A DNA stretch of 29,701 nucleotides from Chara braunii (GCA_003427395.1 BFEA01000052.1:4062157-4091857), one strand, 5' to 3'; shown: positions 19,252 to 29,234, numbered from the stretch's first letter. Notes: a model not told the origin generated them from the sequence alone. Made by a program: numbers and translations.

Positions 19252-19608
19252 CACACACTTAACTGGGGCCTTGGGGGTTGGGGGATGTGGGGGCGGATGG
19301 CTTAGAGGGCTTCCGGGTTCGGTTTGGGGACTGGTGTCGGGGGGTTGGTGAGTGGCGGGCGGCAGGCCGGTCGGTGTTGGTCTAATTCGGTGGTATAAGA
19401 GGTGCTTCAGGGGTTGGGGGAATGCTTTTTTTTTTTTTTTTTTTTTTTGCCTAGGGCCACGTGTTCTGGACCGCGCATCAATTCCGTTTTTCCGAAAAGC
19501 GCGGGAGCGGCCCATTTTCGCGTTTAACAGGAATTTAACGGGATTTATTAGAATTTAACGGGATTCAACGGGAGTTTAATTCCCCCGTTCCCCGTTAAAA
19601 AGACACAC

Positions 19609-19616
19609 GGCGTCGG
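19609..19616 (+). repeat. Right 8-bp target-site duplication of the 2.4-kb insertion
   Basis: GGCGTCGG, identical to 17190-17197. Confidence 0.85.
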
Positions 19617-20120
19617 GGTTTTGGCCTGATAGAGCTCTTGGTAGAAATCTTTTGCTACTTCTAGCATTCCTTCGCTATCTGATACTATCTCTTCCGGGAC
19701 TGTGAGAGTTTTCAAACTCTCTATAGTACTCGCCCTCAAGTTGGCTTTGATGCGGGCGAAAAAGTGTTTCGACATTGATTCGCTGAGCTCGTATTCGGTC
19801 ATTTTGACGCTTACTTGGAGTCCTTTTAGGTCCCACCATCTCCACAAAGCCAATTCCTCACGTGCTTTCTCAAGGACGTCGGAGTAAAGCGGAGAAGAAG
19901 GGTTGTCAATCAGGTTGGTCTCGGCGATCTTTAGGGACGATTCCAGAGTCCGTCTCCTTTGTTTTCTCATGGTAGCTAGCTTCCTTGAGATTTTTGTCAC
20001 TGTCTTGGAGAAAGTGGAGTAGCTCTCTTGGAACCACTTCCATCGATCATGAGTGGGCAGGCGTGTGGCTCTTTGGTTTTGCCAACAGTCACATACCCCG
20101 CCCTGAAAAATCTGACTCAA
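19609..20120 (-). pseudogene. LINE ORF2 linker between endonuclease and RT
   Basis: The minus-strand frame (CWQNQRATRLPTHDRWKWFQ and onward, through ALWRWWDLKG, KHFFARIKANLRASTIESL and FYQELYQAKTPTP) matches the helical linker that precedes RT in plant LINEs. In particular it has the pattern F..I/L, then T..L, then a short helix ending in FY..LY. It is cut by the 2411-bp insertion at 19608. The open frame continues about 20 residues into the insertion and then stops, which is an artefact of the insertion. Confidence 0.8.
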
Positions 20121-20184
20121 TAGGAGAGATTGTTTAGTTTGTAAAAACTGGCCCCTTTTCTCACAAAATGCTCGAAGCTGATTA

Positions 20185-21036
20185 TTAGCTCAATCGGCTT
20201 ATGGTCCAAGCCCGAATATGGTGCAAGAGGTAAATTTCAACGCTTTTGATCGCCCCCATCATCGTCTCTGATACCAAGAAGTAATTTATGAATAAGAAGG
20301 CTGTGTGATGAGCGTGATTCTTTGTGATTAGTGTGAAGGTCCTTTTGGTAGGGTGCAGAGTTCTATACGGTTCTACCAGGCTGTGATCTAACATCAATTT
20401 CTAGATTGGTATCGCCTCTTGTGTGTTAGGTGAGCTGGACGACCTTGACATACGGTATGCGGAGGGATCTATCGTGGCGTTCCAATCGCCAGCTACAACA
20501 CAAGTTGAGAGTGGGGGAATCATTCTACTTAGATTGACAACAAAGGTGGTCCTCTCGGATGAATCATTTGGAACGTAGACGTTGATCAATACAAACTCTT
20601 CCTCTTTCCATTTGAAGTGCATGAGGCACCATCTTCCGTCACTAGGGTCGTTTTTTTTGTCTAGGATCCTTCCTGCCGTGTAGATACGAGAGGATTTGGG
20701 GACCAGAATGGTTGTCCCTTTCGTGCTCAATACACTGTCCGCAGCCCATATTTCATCTTTGATACCTCCTAGTTTCCTTGCTAAGAAAGTGCAAATTCTA
20801 TTGTGTTCAACTGAGAGGGTAAGATTGGTTTCTTGTAACCTTATAATGTCAGCTATTTTGTTGTTGTGTACTGTCAGGCCTTTGATTAAGTTGTTCAACT
20901 GGTCTTCTTTGTCTACGATATTACCCAACCCACTGATGTTCCAGCTTCGGATAACTATCCCTTGATACTTCCAGTCTTTCCGTTCCGCCCCCTTATTCGC
21001 TACTCTTTTGAACTCCTCCATCCTCGCAGCTATCAC
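20185..21036 (-). pseudogene. LINE APE-type endonuclease
   Basis: This nicks the genomic target to prime reverse transcription. The frame from 21036 to 20401 holds WNISGLG, the catalytic Glu in RLQETNL, INVYVPND and AGDWNA near 20477-20492. These are APE endonuclease motifs in order. The frame changes at about 20400; the next fragment (20397-20185) carries DHSLVEPYRTLHPTKRTFT. The final SDH-type box appears as SGLDHKPI in another frame near 20190-20215. All catalytic motifs are recognisable but split by at least two frameshifts. Confidence 0.88.
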
Positions 21037-21179
21037 GTGCGGCTTTCATCCATGGTGTTAAAGGTAGGAGCTCTACGGGGGGGCAGGCACGTCCATGTCC
21101 GTTCCCACTAGTTCGTCACCAGAAGTGGGCCCGGGCGTGCCTTGCCCCTTCTTCAGAGGCGACGTTACGTCTGGATCGT

Positions 21180-22352
21180 CTATCTTGTACGGTCCCTCAC
21201 TATCACTCTTGCCCGTTCCCAGATCTGAGCCCAACCCAACGTCTTCCTTCTCATCATCTCATTCTCCTGCTCCGACTCACTATCCGAGCAATCACTTTTG
21301 TAGAATTTTTCCCAATCAATAGAGTATGCCCTTGCATCTAGGTCCTCATCCCCGTCCAGCATCCCTGTGGAGATGAGGTGAGCAACCGACACTGCCGCTA
21401 GTTCCGCTGGGATAGTTGGACCTAATAGAACATTGTATGGAACCGTTGTCACAGTTCTCCAAGGTCTCCATCTCATTCCTGTTCTAAGTTGTGTTGTCTC
21501 TGACATCTTGACAATCAAGGGCGAGAAAGCCCGCGGGGAGTGTCTCCCATGATCCATGCGTTGTGTCGGGTGATCGTCCTCGTCGACTTGGGAGAGTGTG
21601 TCCTCCTGGTCCGTTTCCCCGGGGACAGTCTCAAAGATGCCCAGCGGAATTTCCGCCGTAACCGTCTCCCACAGGATCGCGGCCACATTCTGGCCTTCCT
21701 CAAACCTTGGAATCTGAAACGATACATCAGTGGCAATCTGCCATTCCCCCGCTTTTTCCACATACCTGGCAGCAATCAACTGGATGTCCATCAGTGTCAG
21801 ACATGATGACTTTGCCGTTTCCACCACTAACGGAGCCTCATCCTTGGCAATGTGTGCAATAGTGACGAATTCAGGTGTGTATTCCTTGTTCAACTTCTTC
21901 AATTTCTCTGTTTGGGCTACCACCACTACTACTTCCTTTTCCAACAGAGTACGGTCTGATTCCTCTTCGGTTTCCATTTGCTCTGCGTCGAGGTCTTTCT
22001 TTTTCATATTTTTTCCTAACTTCCACTTCTTTGGCCGCAGATCTTGGAAATCGTCTTTGGTGTCTGGGATAGTCTTATCCTTGTCTGTTACTCTTTGATA
22101 TCTTGCCCTCTTCTTTTCAACATATCTGAAAGTTGTGTATTCAGAGAACTCCTCAGCCTTTTCCTTACGGAGTGCTTCAAATTGGTTGTTGGAGTTCCCT
22201 ATGCCATTGATCGTCCCCCGCTTGCCACTCTTTTGGGATCTTTCTGCGTGCTTCAGGCAAGCTACCCGGATATCGAGCATGCTCCCTTTCCCTTTTAACC
22301 TTCTCAACATAGTCCCTGAGCCATTGTAGGGAACGTTGGGAGCCATTTTCAC
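21180..22352 (-). pseudogene. LINE ORF1, C-terminal part
   Basis: A 390-residue open frame, highly charged. It has a Lys/Arg-rich helical zone (about residues 70-150), then a mixed globular stretch (IPAELAAVSVAHLISTGML near residue 320) and an acidic tail (SDCSDSESEQENE). It lies between the zinc-knuckle part and the endonuclease. I know no named domain for it. ORF1 proteins bind element RNA, so it is assigned by position. It overlaps the upstream fragment at 22177-22352 in a different frame, placing a frameshift there. Confidence 0.7.
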
Positions 22353-23562
22353 TGTCTGTGGTTGATCCCCCTATTTCATTGTTGCTTCCGTCTACCATAC
22401 TTCCTATCCCAAGATCACGGGAGTCTAGCGTCTTGCCTTTTTTGTCCTCTTCGGCGGACGTTCGTATCGCTCCTTCCCTCCCCTCTGTGTCCATTGCCTT
22501 CCGTTTCTTGAGACCTCCCTCTGTGGTCTCATGCACGTCGACGTTGTTCAGCGTGCGTTTGTTATCTAAGTGTGCTCTGTCCTTCTTCCGGAGTGCTGCT
22601 TGTTCCAGGTTCTTCAGTATGGCCCGGAAGGAGATTGGTTGCTTATTGAACTCTTGTACGGTTTGTTCCCTGACCGCGTCCAAGTCCCACAGTAAGTCTC
22701 CCCGAGCCTTTTCTTCCCTGATCACCCAGGAATCGATGAGAGGGTCGGTATTGATCTTCGCTGGGTTTCCTGATACTTTCCCGGTTACTTTCTTCTGCCA
22801 TCTGCTATCTGCAGGGGGGAAAATGTTGGGGTTTTTGACTGACGACACTAGATCGGCGTAGTTCCAGACCCAATCTGGTTCCTCCGGGTTGTCATAGAAC
22901 ACCCACCCATCGTAGTTGGAATCAGCGATGAACCAGGTACCTGGGGCATCCTCCACTTCCACCAGCATGTTGGGGAGGAGTTTGCGCTGTTTTGACTGTT
23001 TCGGATACTTCGGGCAATTGGGGTTCGTACCCATATGCCCCCGCTCTCTGCACCGGAAACAGATCGGAGAAGTCCTGGTTGAGACCTTGATCTCTACAAC
23101 TCTGTTTTCGATCTGGAATTTCTAGGTTGGTGGGAATACCGGAGGGTCGTCTATCTTGACTTCCAGCACCGCCGTCATGGTACCACAGTGCGGTGCCAGG
23201 AAATCCGGTGTTGGCAGGATCCATTTGAGGATCCTGTTTGCTGTATACTATCTCTCTAGCCTATCCACCAGTGGACCATGGAATCCCGGTTGGATGTTGT
23301 CGAATTGCACCCAGAAGTTTTCCTTCAGGAGAGTCTGTTTGTAAGAAACCGTAAACCCCGGGTTCTGCCTTTCTGCAGTCAGTTTTTTCCATTTGGTGAT
23401 TGTGCAGACTGACCCATTGCAATTTCTGGATTGCATCTCGGCTGCGAGCCGTGCGTGTTCTTCATGAATAAACAATGCCATAATGTTGTTCCGGCCCAGA
23501 ATTTGCAGAGTGAATAAGAGCTTGAAAAAATTGTAACCCATCAAGTCACCAGCATCGTGCAA
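22177..23562 (-). pseudogene. LINE ORF1, N-terminal part with CCHC zinc knuckle
   Basis: From the 5' side, about 23562-23248 carries a globular segment (KENFWVQFDNIQPGFHGPL) preceded by a SVCTITKWKK strand. The next segment (about 23224-23060) has PDFLAPHCGT-like sequence in a shifted frame, and the CCHC knuckle CFRCRERGHMGTNPNC (spacing 2-4-6) lies near 23025-23065. After the knuckle come PGTWFIADSNYDGWVFYDNP and a long charged helical region. This knuckle-bearing layout resembles plant LINE ORF1/DUF4283-type proteins. A second diverged copy of the same protein lies at 25144-26340. Multiple frameshifts are present. Confidence 0.8.
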
Positions 23563-24063
23563 AATAACAGGCTGTGACTCTCGTCAACATCCTGATCAAT
23601 CAAAATGCCCAGCTTGTGCGTCAGCATGACCCTACGTCGCGTTTCGACTGTTTGCCAGTCGGTCCTCGTCAGGGATCATAACGTAGCGAGTTGAGAAGGC
23701 CCATACAGCTTTGCTTCTTAGTTAAGTACCTACAACAACCCGCAGAAGACTACATCCTATCCCACAAAAGACTACATCCTATCGAGGAAAACTGAGTCAC
23801 ATCCGAGAGTCCGGAAAAACAGCTACCAGTGAAAAAACGAAAAAATCCGAAAAGAAACGCCCTCAATTCTCAACATGTTGCTCCTGCCTAGTCACCACTG
23901 ATCTCGTCGGGAAGTAGAAACCAGAAATAGCCAAGGATAGGACCAAGTTCATGCAGATAGTCAAAGAATAGCCAAAGAATAGGACCAAGTTCATGCAAAT
24001 AGCAGAGTCAGGCGTGAAGAACCAGGTTCAAGAACCGCTTGGCATGTCGAAAAAAAGGCAGAA
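23563..24063. other. No gene; two short tandem duplications
   Basis: AGACTACATCCTATC occurs at 23747 and 23769. A 34-bp sequence starting ATAGCCAAGGATAGGACCAA occurs at 23927-23960 and, slightly changed, at 23968-24002. Nothing else is recognised. Confidence 0.7.
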
Positions 24064-24460
24064 GTGATTCAGAAGGACACAAAGCTGATTCATAACTTTG
24101 GTCCAAAGTTGTACATTGACTACCCTAGGCCTCCAGTCCCTTTTTACCTCACCGATGGTTCTTACTGGGGTGATTTGGCTGACCTGGCCAAGAGGTATGT
24201 CTCTCCTGCAAAGAATGATTACGAGGCAGTGATTGAACTCTCAGGGTTTGACCATCTCAGACGATGGATCTTTTCCACACCATATCTTCCTACACCGTGG
24301 GAGGAGTTATGTACTATGGTTGACTTCCAAATCTTTGGACTTGGATGGTCCCTTTCGGAACTTGTTGGCTTCAGGTGGCTCTATATCACCAAGCCACAAT
24401 CTCAGGAAGTACCTAGACATGGCTCAAGACATTCTAGGTGAGTGGTTAAAAGAGAGATAG
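24064..24460 (+). pseudogene. Unrecognised coding-like sequence
   Basis: An open frame (24064-24441) starting from ATG has balanced composition and several aromatic-rich segments (LYIDYPRPPVPFYLTDGSYW, HLRRWIFSTPYLPTPWEEL). The +1 neighbour frame continues plausibly from about 24340 (GPFRNLLASGGSIS, then LDMAQDILGEWLKER) to a stop at 24458-24460, suggesting one frameshift. I do not recognise the family. It may be an exon or a fragment of a captured or decayed gene between the two LINE copies. Confidence 0.35.
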
Positions 24461-25038
24461 AGGATGAGATTTGAGAGGATGAGTGAGGACTCTTGACGAG
24501 TGTTGTCCATGTATTTTCATCTGTACTACTGAAGACTATTAGGAGTTCTCACCTTCCCTTAATCATCTTGTCGTTTGTTCTGAGTCAGTCAGTCTTGACT
24601 TGCCTTGTTGACAATGTTGTTGTAATGCTCTTTTGTTGATCATGTCACAGTTCTCGATACCTAAATGGCATTTTGATATGCACCCATTCAGATTGATTTC
24701 TGCTCTAATTTTGCATGTTTTAATTGTTGTTTCGAACCTAGTTAATCAAAGGTTCCAAAGACCGGGGTCCGGCGAAGACCGTAATTGAAAGGTCTCGCTC
24801 CAAGTCGGACGCACACAACGGGAGGGGACAATTATTTTTGCATTAATTTATTTTCGACATTTAATCAACAATAAAATCCTGCGTGACAGTCCATTGGCTT
24901 TTCGGTCTCCTAGGAAGGCTTGATCGAAAAATGTGCGACTACGCGTACATGCACAAATAGAGGACTGGTGTCCCCCGGGACACAACACGCCCTCCCACCG
25001 GAAAGATAGGTTATATGCATTCATGAACAGGACGTATA
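24461..25038. other. No recognised feature
   Basis: AT-rich sequence, possibly 3' flank of the preceding coding-like stretch. No repeat or gene motif is supported. Confidence 0.45.
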
Positions 25039-25143
25039 CAACTTACGGCCCTTCTGATGCACTCATGGCCATTGCCCTAAACGAATATGTCGAAAGGAGA
25101 GGGACGGCAAGGGCCATGAGTGCTTCAGAACGACCGTAAGTTG
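25039..25143. repeat. 105-bp foldback hairpin (MITE-like or small-RNA-precursor-like)
   Basis: The arms 25039-25076 and 25106-25143 are each 38 bp and pair with about five mismatches; CAACTTACGG at the left faces CCGTAAGTTG at the right, and GCACTCATGGCC faces GGCCATGAGTGC. The loop is about 29 bases. No target duplication is evident at the borders. The right arm ends where a LINE ORF1 fragment begins. Confidence 0.85.
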
Positions 25144-26340
25144 CACTTGCACTAAGTCATTCCACTTGTGCTTGTTATGCTTATGGCACTCTATGCTTCC
25201 TTTCGTGCTATTCTCTTGGACTGTTCTGGCTCTCTGATTTTCCAGGTAGGCTTTTTCCACATTCTGTCCTAGTTCGTGCATCTCCTTCATTGTTTCCAGT
25301 CTTTGCTTTTCGTCTTCGCAGTCCTGATTCAAAAATTACTTGTTCCGTTACAAAGTTGGTGCTTCTATCCTCCATGCGATTTGCCCCCACTGCCCTCCAT
25401 CTGCTGGCATAAGGAGGGTAAATAACTGGTTTGAGTTTGGGTTCTCCCGGCAGGACCCAGATCCATTTTGCGTTCTTTAGGTTGTCGTCAGAGATCCAGT
25501 CTCTGAACTGTGCACCGTTGATGTACCAAACACCGGGTTTGATGTCACATTCCCCCAGCATTGATTGTCTGAGTACCACCTTCCACCCTCTTTCACTGGT
25601 TTGAGGACAATTCATTCCCAGATGTCGTTTCTCCTGCAACAGTAAGAGCAGGGATTGATTTTTGTAGACATGAAGATTGACATACGCTGGCCGTTCCGCC
25701 TGAAAATCCACGCTTCTGGGAAGTTCAGCGGTGTGCCCAAGGAGACATCCAGGCATGCTACCTGCGTGTCGTGGTTGGGTGCCATGAAGTCTGGATTCGC
25801 TGGTAACCAGTCTATGATGGAATTGTTGTGGCAATCCTGCAGTCTTTTCTGGGCAGAGCTGTGCACACCTCCTGACAAGTTATCAAATTGTACCCAAAAA
25901 CGGTTTTGAAGCATCGTTTGTCTGTCTCTCGGGGATTCTGCTTGGGGCTCTCTCAGTGGCTTCGAGCGCCGAATAGTAACTACTGAACCCTTGCATTTGA
26001 GTGAGTCCGAGAGATCAGGAACTGTGTATAGGTGGGGTCAACACATCAGATTATATCTTCCCCTTCTGTGATAGGAGACAGCAGGTTCTGAGCCAGGTAC
26101 GCTTTCCATTTCCCTGAGTCTGTCCATCACCCGTTTCATTTTTTCATTGAGTGGCAAGTCCCTGTTCTTTTGTTCGTGACATTGAACAGAACTGCGTGCT
26201 TTTCATACAGTTCACTAAAAGACTGTAAATCTTGCTTCAGATATTCCCACACTTCCACCTCCACTTCTTCGCCCGCTCCATTCTTAATTATTTCCTTGGT
26301 TTTAATTATTTCAGACTTTATTCATGTTTTGCCCATCAGA
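25144..26340 (-). pseudogene. Second LINE ORF1 fragment, related to the one at 21180-23562
   Basis: Read on the minus strand, a helical charged segment (EEVEVEVWEYLKQDLQSF, near 26220-26260) is followed by KCKGSVVTIRRSKPL and NRFWVQFDNLSGGVH. These match the other copy's NCNGSVCTITKWKK and ENFWVQFDNIQPGFH. A CCHC-like knuckle split by a frameshift (CSYC, then HLGMNC, near 25610-25650) comes next, then PGVWYINGAQFRDW, which matches PGTWFIADSNYDGW. No endonuclease or RT follows: the sequence ends at the foldback at 25143. The gene order and residue matches make homology to the first copy convincing. Confidence 0.8.
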
Positions 26341-26470
26341 AAATCAATCGCTCTTTGTCCCAAAGTTGTTCTCTGCGCTCCTTGTGAAGAGGCCTGGGAT
26401 GGGTCGTGTGAATTCTGGGATGCAGCTTCTTCTGTACTCGGTTATGAATCTGATTGGGCTTTTTCCTAAA

Positions 26471-26713
26471 TGGCCAGAGCCCTTCTGGCAGCCTGGATGC
26501 ACGATGTCACCATGCTGAGATACTGTGCTCAGAAGGGAGCCGCTTACTCAGTAGAAGTGTTCAGTGGAGATAGGAGAGGTGTATAATGGTTCCAGATCAA
26601 ATTCCGGTATGCTTGGACTGGTGACGTCTGTGTGCCTTCAATTACTGACATGCTTGGACAACGAGCTTATGGTTATGCCAAGGAGACCGAGAGAAAGGTG
26701 GGAATTCCTTAGT
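26471..26713 (+). pseudogene. Unrecognised coding-like sequence with internal stops
   Basis: From an ATG at 26471 one frame reads as plausible protein (MARALLAAWMHDVTMLRYCA, then VEVFSGDRRGV). It meets a TAA near 26584, continues in the same frame (WFQIKFRYAWTGDV, DMLGQRAYGYAKETERKV) and meets a TAG near 26710. This persistence suggests a decayed exon, but I recognise no family. Confidence 0.3.
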
Positions 26714-26873
26714 GGTCAGTGCGAGTGACCAGAAAGATGGGCAGCGATGGGTGGGGAACAGATTGATGGGGTGGAACAGAGGTGGTTGTCTGGGGCGCCT
26801 GAGAATGGGATGGAGTGGCTGGATGATTGGTGGTAAAGTTTGGTGGTTGAGGAGGCAAGAAGCTGTGGAGGGG

Positions 26874-27040
26874 CGAGACCGTGCGGGAAGACCTAGGTGT
26901 TCGTGAGAAAGGTGAGGGTGTTGGATGGGCGGTGAGGAGGAACTGGTGGGCTCTTGGAGGAGTGAGACTGCACGGGGTGACCTCGGTGTTCGTGAGAAAA
27001 GTCAAGGGTTTGATGGGTGGTGAGAAGGAACTGGTGGTTG
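26874..27040 (+). repeat. ~89-bp tandem duplication, G-rich
   Basis: Copies at about 26890-26948 and 26979-27037 share GGTGTTCGTGAGAAA and GAAGGAACTGGTGG-type sequence in the same order at an 89-bp offset. The flanks GAGACCGTGCGGGAAG and GAGACTGCACGGGGTG extend the match to the left. Confidence 0.8.
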
Positions 27041-27115
27041 AAGTGGCGAGGCGTGAAGGTGAACAGTATTTGATGTGGTAATAATCATGGAGTCGAGCTT
27101 TGGTCAGGCTGTTAT

Positions 27116-27574
27116 TTGTCCTCAGTTGTTCTCCAAGCTGCTTCGTTCCTTACAGATCGTCGATGCTATCTAGTATGCTCCCATCGCCCCAGGGAAATTT
27201 GTGGATCTACTGGACTCCGATGCGATGGAACCACCCTCTTCATTAAAAAAGCTCCCTTGAATTTGGTCCGCTATGTATCCGGAGACAGCAGTCCAAGCGA
27301 ACACTTTGAGATACGATGTAGGATTGAGTTCAAAACTGCTCCCGCTTTGTCTTTGTTTACTACAGGACTGAACATAAATTACATTGTCTTTGAAAAACTA
27401 CCTATAATAATTGCAAGAAATCTTGTCCTTGAATCCTCCGACGGCCCATTACTAATTTCAGAAAAGATTGTTTCGTTGGAAACTATGATTGTGAAATCCC
27501 CTTTCGTCAATCCTCTTACACTATATTACTTAATCCGGAAAAATGCCTCATTCAATTCTATTGTCGCTATTTGA
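27116..27574 (+). other. Unrecognised open frame, 152 codons
   Basis: An open frame of balanced composition (contains VRYVSGDSSPSEHFEIRCRI and LSLFTTGLNINYIVFEKLPI). I see no known motif, signal peptide or membrane segment I would defend. It could be chance or a remnant exon. The start codon is not supported by any context. Confidence 0.2.
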
Positions 27575-27649
27575 GTCGAATAAAGAAAATCTCCATGAAA
27601 TGTGGAATGGACGATGCATCTTCAAGTTGTCCCTTTCGCTTCAGAACGC

Positions 27650-27965
27650 CAGCTGCTGTCCTTTCTGTCCTCCCTTCTTCATGACACCGGGGTGCTTCCC
27701 TTCCTTGGTGATTGTACCTCCTCTTGATTTCTCTCTGGGGAGTTCACCTTCCGCTGATCCTTCTGTCTTTTCTCCTTCCCAGCTTTCTCTTGCTTGTTGC
27801 TCCCCTTCCCTCTTTTACTCTCTCTCTACCATCATCATTCTTTTCTCATTGTTTTCTCTTTTGGAGTGTGTCGCGTGTGTCGGGATCATCATTGCCTTCC
27901 TCCCTTCTCCTCTTCTCTCTTTCCCCTTCTTCCTCGCCCCGTTCTCTCCCCTGTGCCGTGCCCTA
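27650..27965 (+). repeat. Polypyrimidine-rich stretch
   Basis: C/T-biased sequence (CCTTCC, TCTCTC, CTCCTT runs). The hydrophobic Leu/Ser/Pro frames crossing it are composition artefacts. Confidence 0.7.
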
Positions 27966-28082
27966 GGGTGTGGCGTGACGTGGCGCACGTTCTTTCCCTC
28001 TCGCCGTGAGCCGTGTTCAAACTCGGAAATTCACTTCGGCACTTCCGCGCCCGTCCACTTGAAGCCAGGTTCGGGTAACTGC

Positions 28083-28106
28083 GTTAGCGGTCGCGCTTGC
28101 GCTAAC
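28083..28106. repeat. Short perfect hairpin
   Basis: GTTAGCG (28083-28089) pairs with CGCTAAC (28100-28106) across a 10-base loop. Confidence 0.7.
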
Positions 28107-28328
28107 CGGAGCGGCACCATCCCCTTTCGTGCTAATCTAATTTCTCACCTATATGAACTCGTTTCAGCGGGTCACTTACTGTTCAAGCAATCTGTTAGCC
28201 ACCATGACTACCCCTAGCCACAACTAAATCACCATTATGTCCAGACTTGACCTGCAGAGCATAAGGAGGTCAGGTAGCATTCCTGCCTCAAGGCAGTTCA
28301 ACAGGGCAAAGTATGAGCTTATCATAGT

Positions 28329-28400
28329 CACTACTTCGGGGGAAAGCAAGTCTCCCCAGTAGTGGTGGCGTAATGTTTAGAACTTTGCGTCTCGCCACCA
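28329..28400. repeat. Two adjoining hairpins
   Basis: CACTACT and GGGG pair with CCCC and AGTAGTG (28329-28364). TGGTGGCG (28363-28370) pairs with CGCCACCA (28393-28400). The two stems touch, giving a compact 72-base structured unit. No RNA family is recognised. Confidence 0.65.
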
Positions 28401-28791
28401 AAACACTGTCTTGTAAGGGCGGAGGGAAAACCCCAAGGAGGGGTGGTAACAACGGGTTGGGCAAGGGGAGGGAAGGAATCGATCAAATGATGTGATGAAT
28501 CCAAACCTTGCGATAACCATTGCACAGAACATTCACCGGCCTCTCACTTTGCTTGAACTGTAATTCGATTACTCGACCAACAACCTTCTCTCCACTCAAA
28601 AGATTCAGCCATCAATCAAGACAATCAAACAAACTCTTGTCAGCAATTCCACCGAGAGAACCAGGTCCAAACTTGCATGCGACAGAGAACAATGGACAGC
28701 AATCCATGCAATTGGAAAACAGACATTCGGCAATACTACAGACTGAGGCAGATTCAAACTCCAGTTGAAAGGGTGGCACACAATCGTGCAG

Positions 28792-28969
28792 GGATAGTCT
28801 GATATGTCCTCCAGACAAAGAATAGAGATAGTGCTGAACCAGGACTCCTCATTTGCTACAAGGTAACAAACTTCAGATGTGTAAGGATAGCATGATATGT
28901 CCTCTGGACAAAGAATAGAGATAGTGCTGAACCAGGACTCATTTGCTACAAGGTCACAAACTTCAGATG
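28792..28969 (+). repeat. ~93-bp tandem duplication
   Basis: Copy one, 28792-28878, and copy two, 28885-28969, share GATATGTCCTC, GACAAAGAATAGAGATAGTG, CTGAACCAGGACTC and CAAACTTCAGATG, with a few substitutions and a 3-bp CTC difference. Confidence 0.92.
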
Positions 28970-29091
28970 ATCAAATCTCTGGTCCTTTCCTCTTTGTTGA
29001 TAGAGAAACCCTTTTGTGGAGGGCCCAAAGCCCTAGCTGTAAAATTTGGCAAGACAGGAATGAGCGCTCCATCTCACATTTCATATATGGC

Positions 29092-29234
29092 GAAATCACT
29101 CCTCTGCCCCTGTAATTTGCACTCCGCCACTGTAATTGCTGATCTCTGCAGCACAGCCTTCTGACGCCAGTTCAAATTTCTAGAATACTCATCACATTGT
29201 CTGGGCCTCCTATCCTTGCAAGTTCAACTTTCTC
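29092..29234 (+). repeat. Dispersed direct repeat, copy 1
   Basis: Shares CTGTAATTTGCACT, CCGCCACTGTAATTGCTGAT, TTCAAATTTCT and ATCACATTGTCTG in order with 29442-29606. Confidence 0.9.

Larger units (their letters stand above)
17198..19608. mobile_element. Non-autonomous hAT-like element inserted in the LINE (2411 bp)
   Basis: It is flanked by perfect 8-bp copies of GGCGTCGG. The ends share the inverted word GTGTGTCT: the left end reads CTGTGTGTCTG, while the right end inverted reads GTGTGTCTTTT, so the termini are offset by two bases. Both subterminal zones are packed with AACGGGATT / AACGCGG-type words (about 17216-17300 and 19520-19600), which look like transposase-binding repeats. Removing the element with one target copy restores the LINE frame across the join. 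No transposase is present. It contains two further inverted-repeat elements and a CA microsatellite; without those the core is about 1 kb. hAT is inferred from target length, not from classic termini. Confidence 0.82.
13392..23562 (-). mobile_element. LINE retrotransposon, nearly complete but inactivated, minus strand
   Basis: Read on the minus strand the order is ORF1 with a zinc knuckle, APE-type endonuclease, reverse transcriptase, C-terminal zinc module, 3' sequence and an A-rich tail (seen as T-runs at 13392-13420). That is the full LINE layout, about 7.8 kb once the 2.4-kb hAT-like insertion at 17198-19608 is discounted. Frame changes and stops occur in every domain, so it is not active. 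The 5' end is set only by the last coding-like sequence near 23562. I could not confirm a target-site duplication. Confidence 0.88.

Noticed and set aside
27543-28217. 224-codon frame with hydrophobic stretches that could suggest membrane segments
   Set aside because: The hydrophobicity follows the polypyrimidine composition. No motif or start context supports a real protein.
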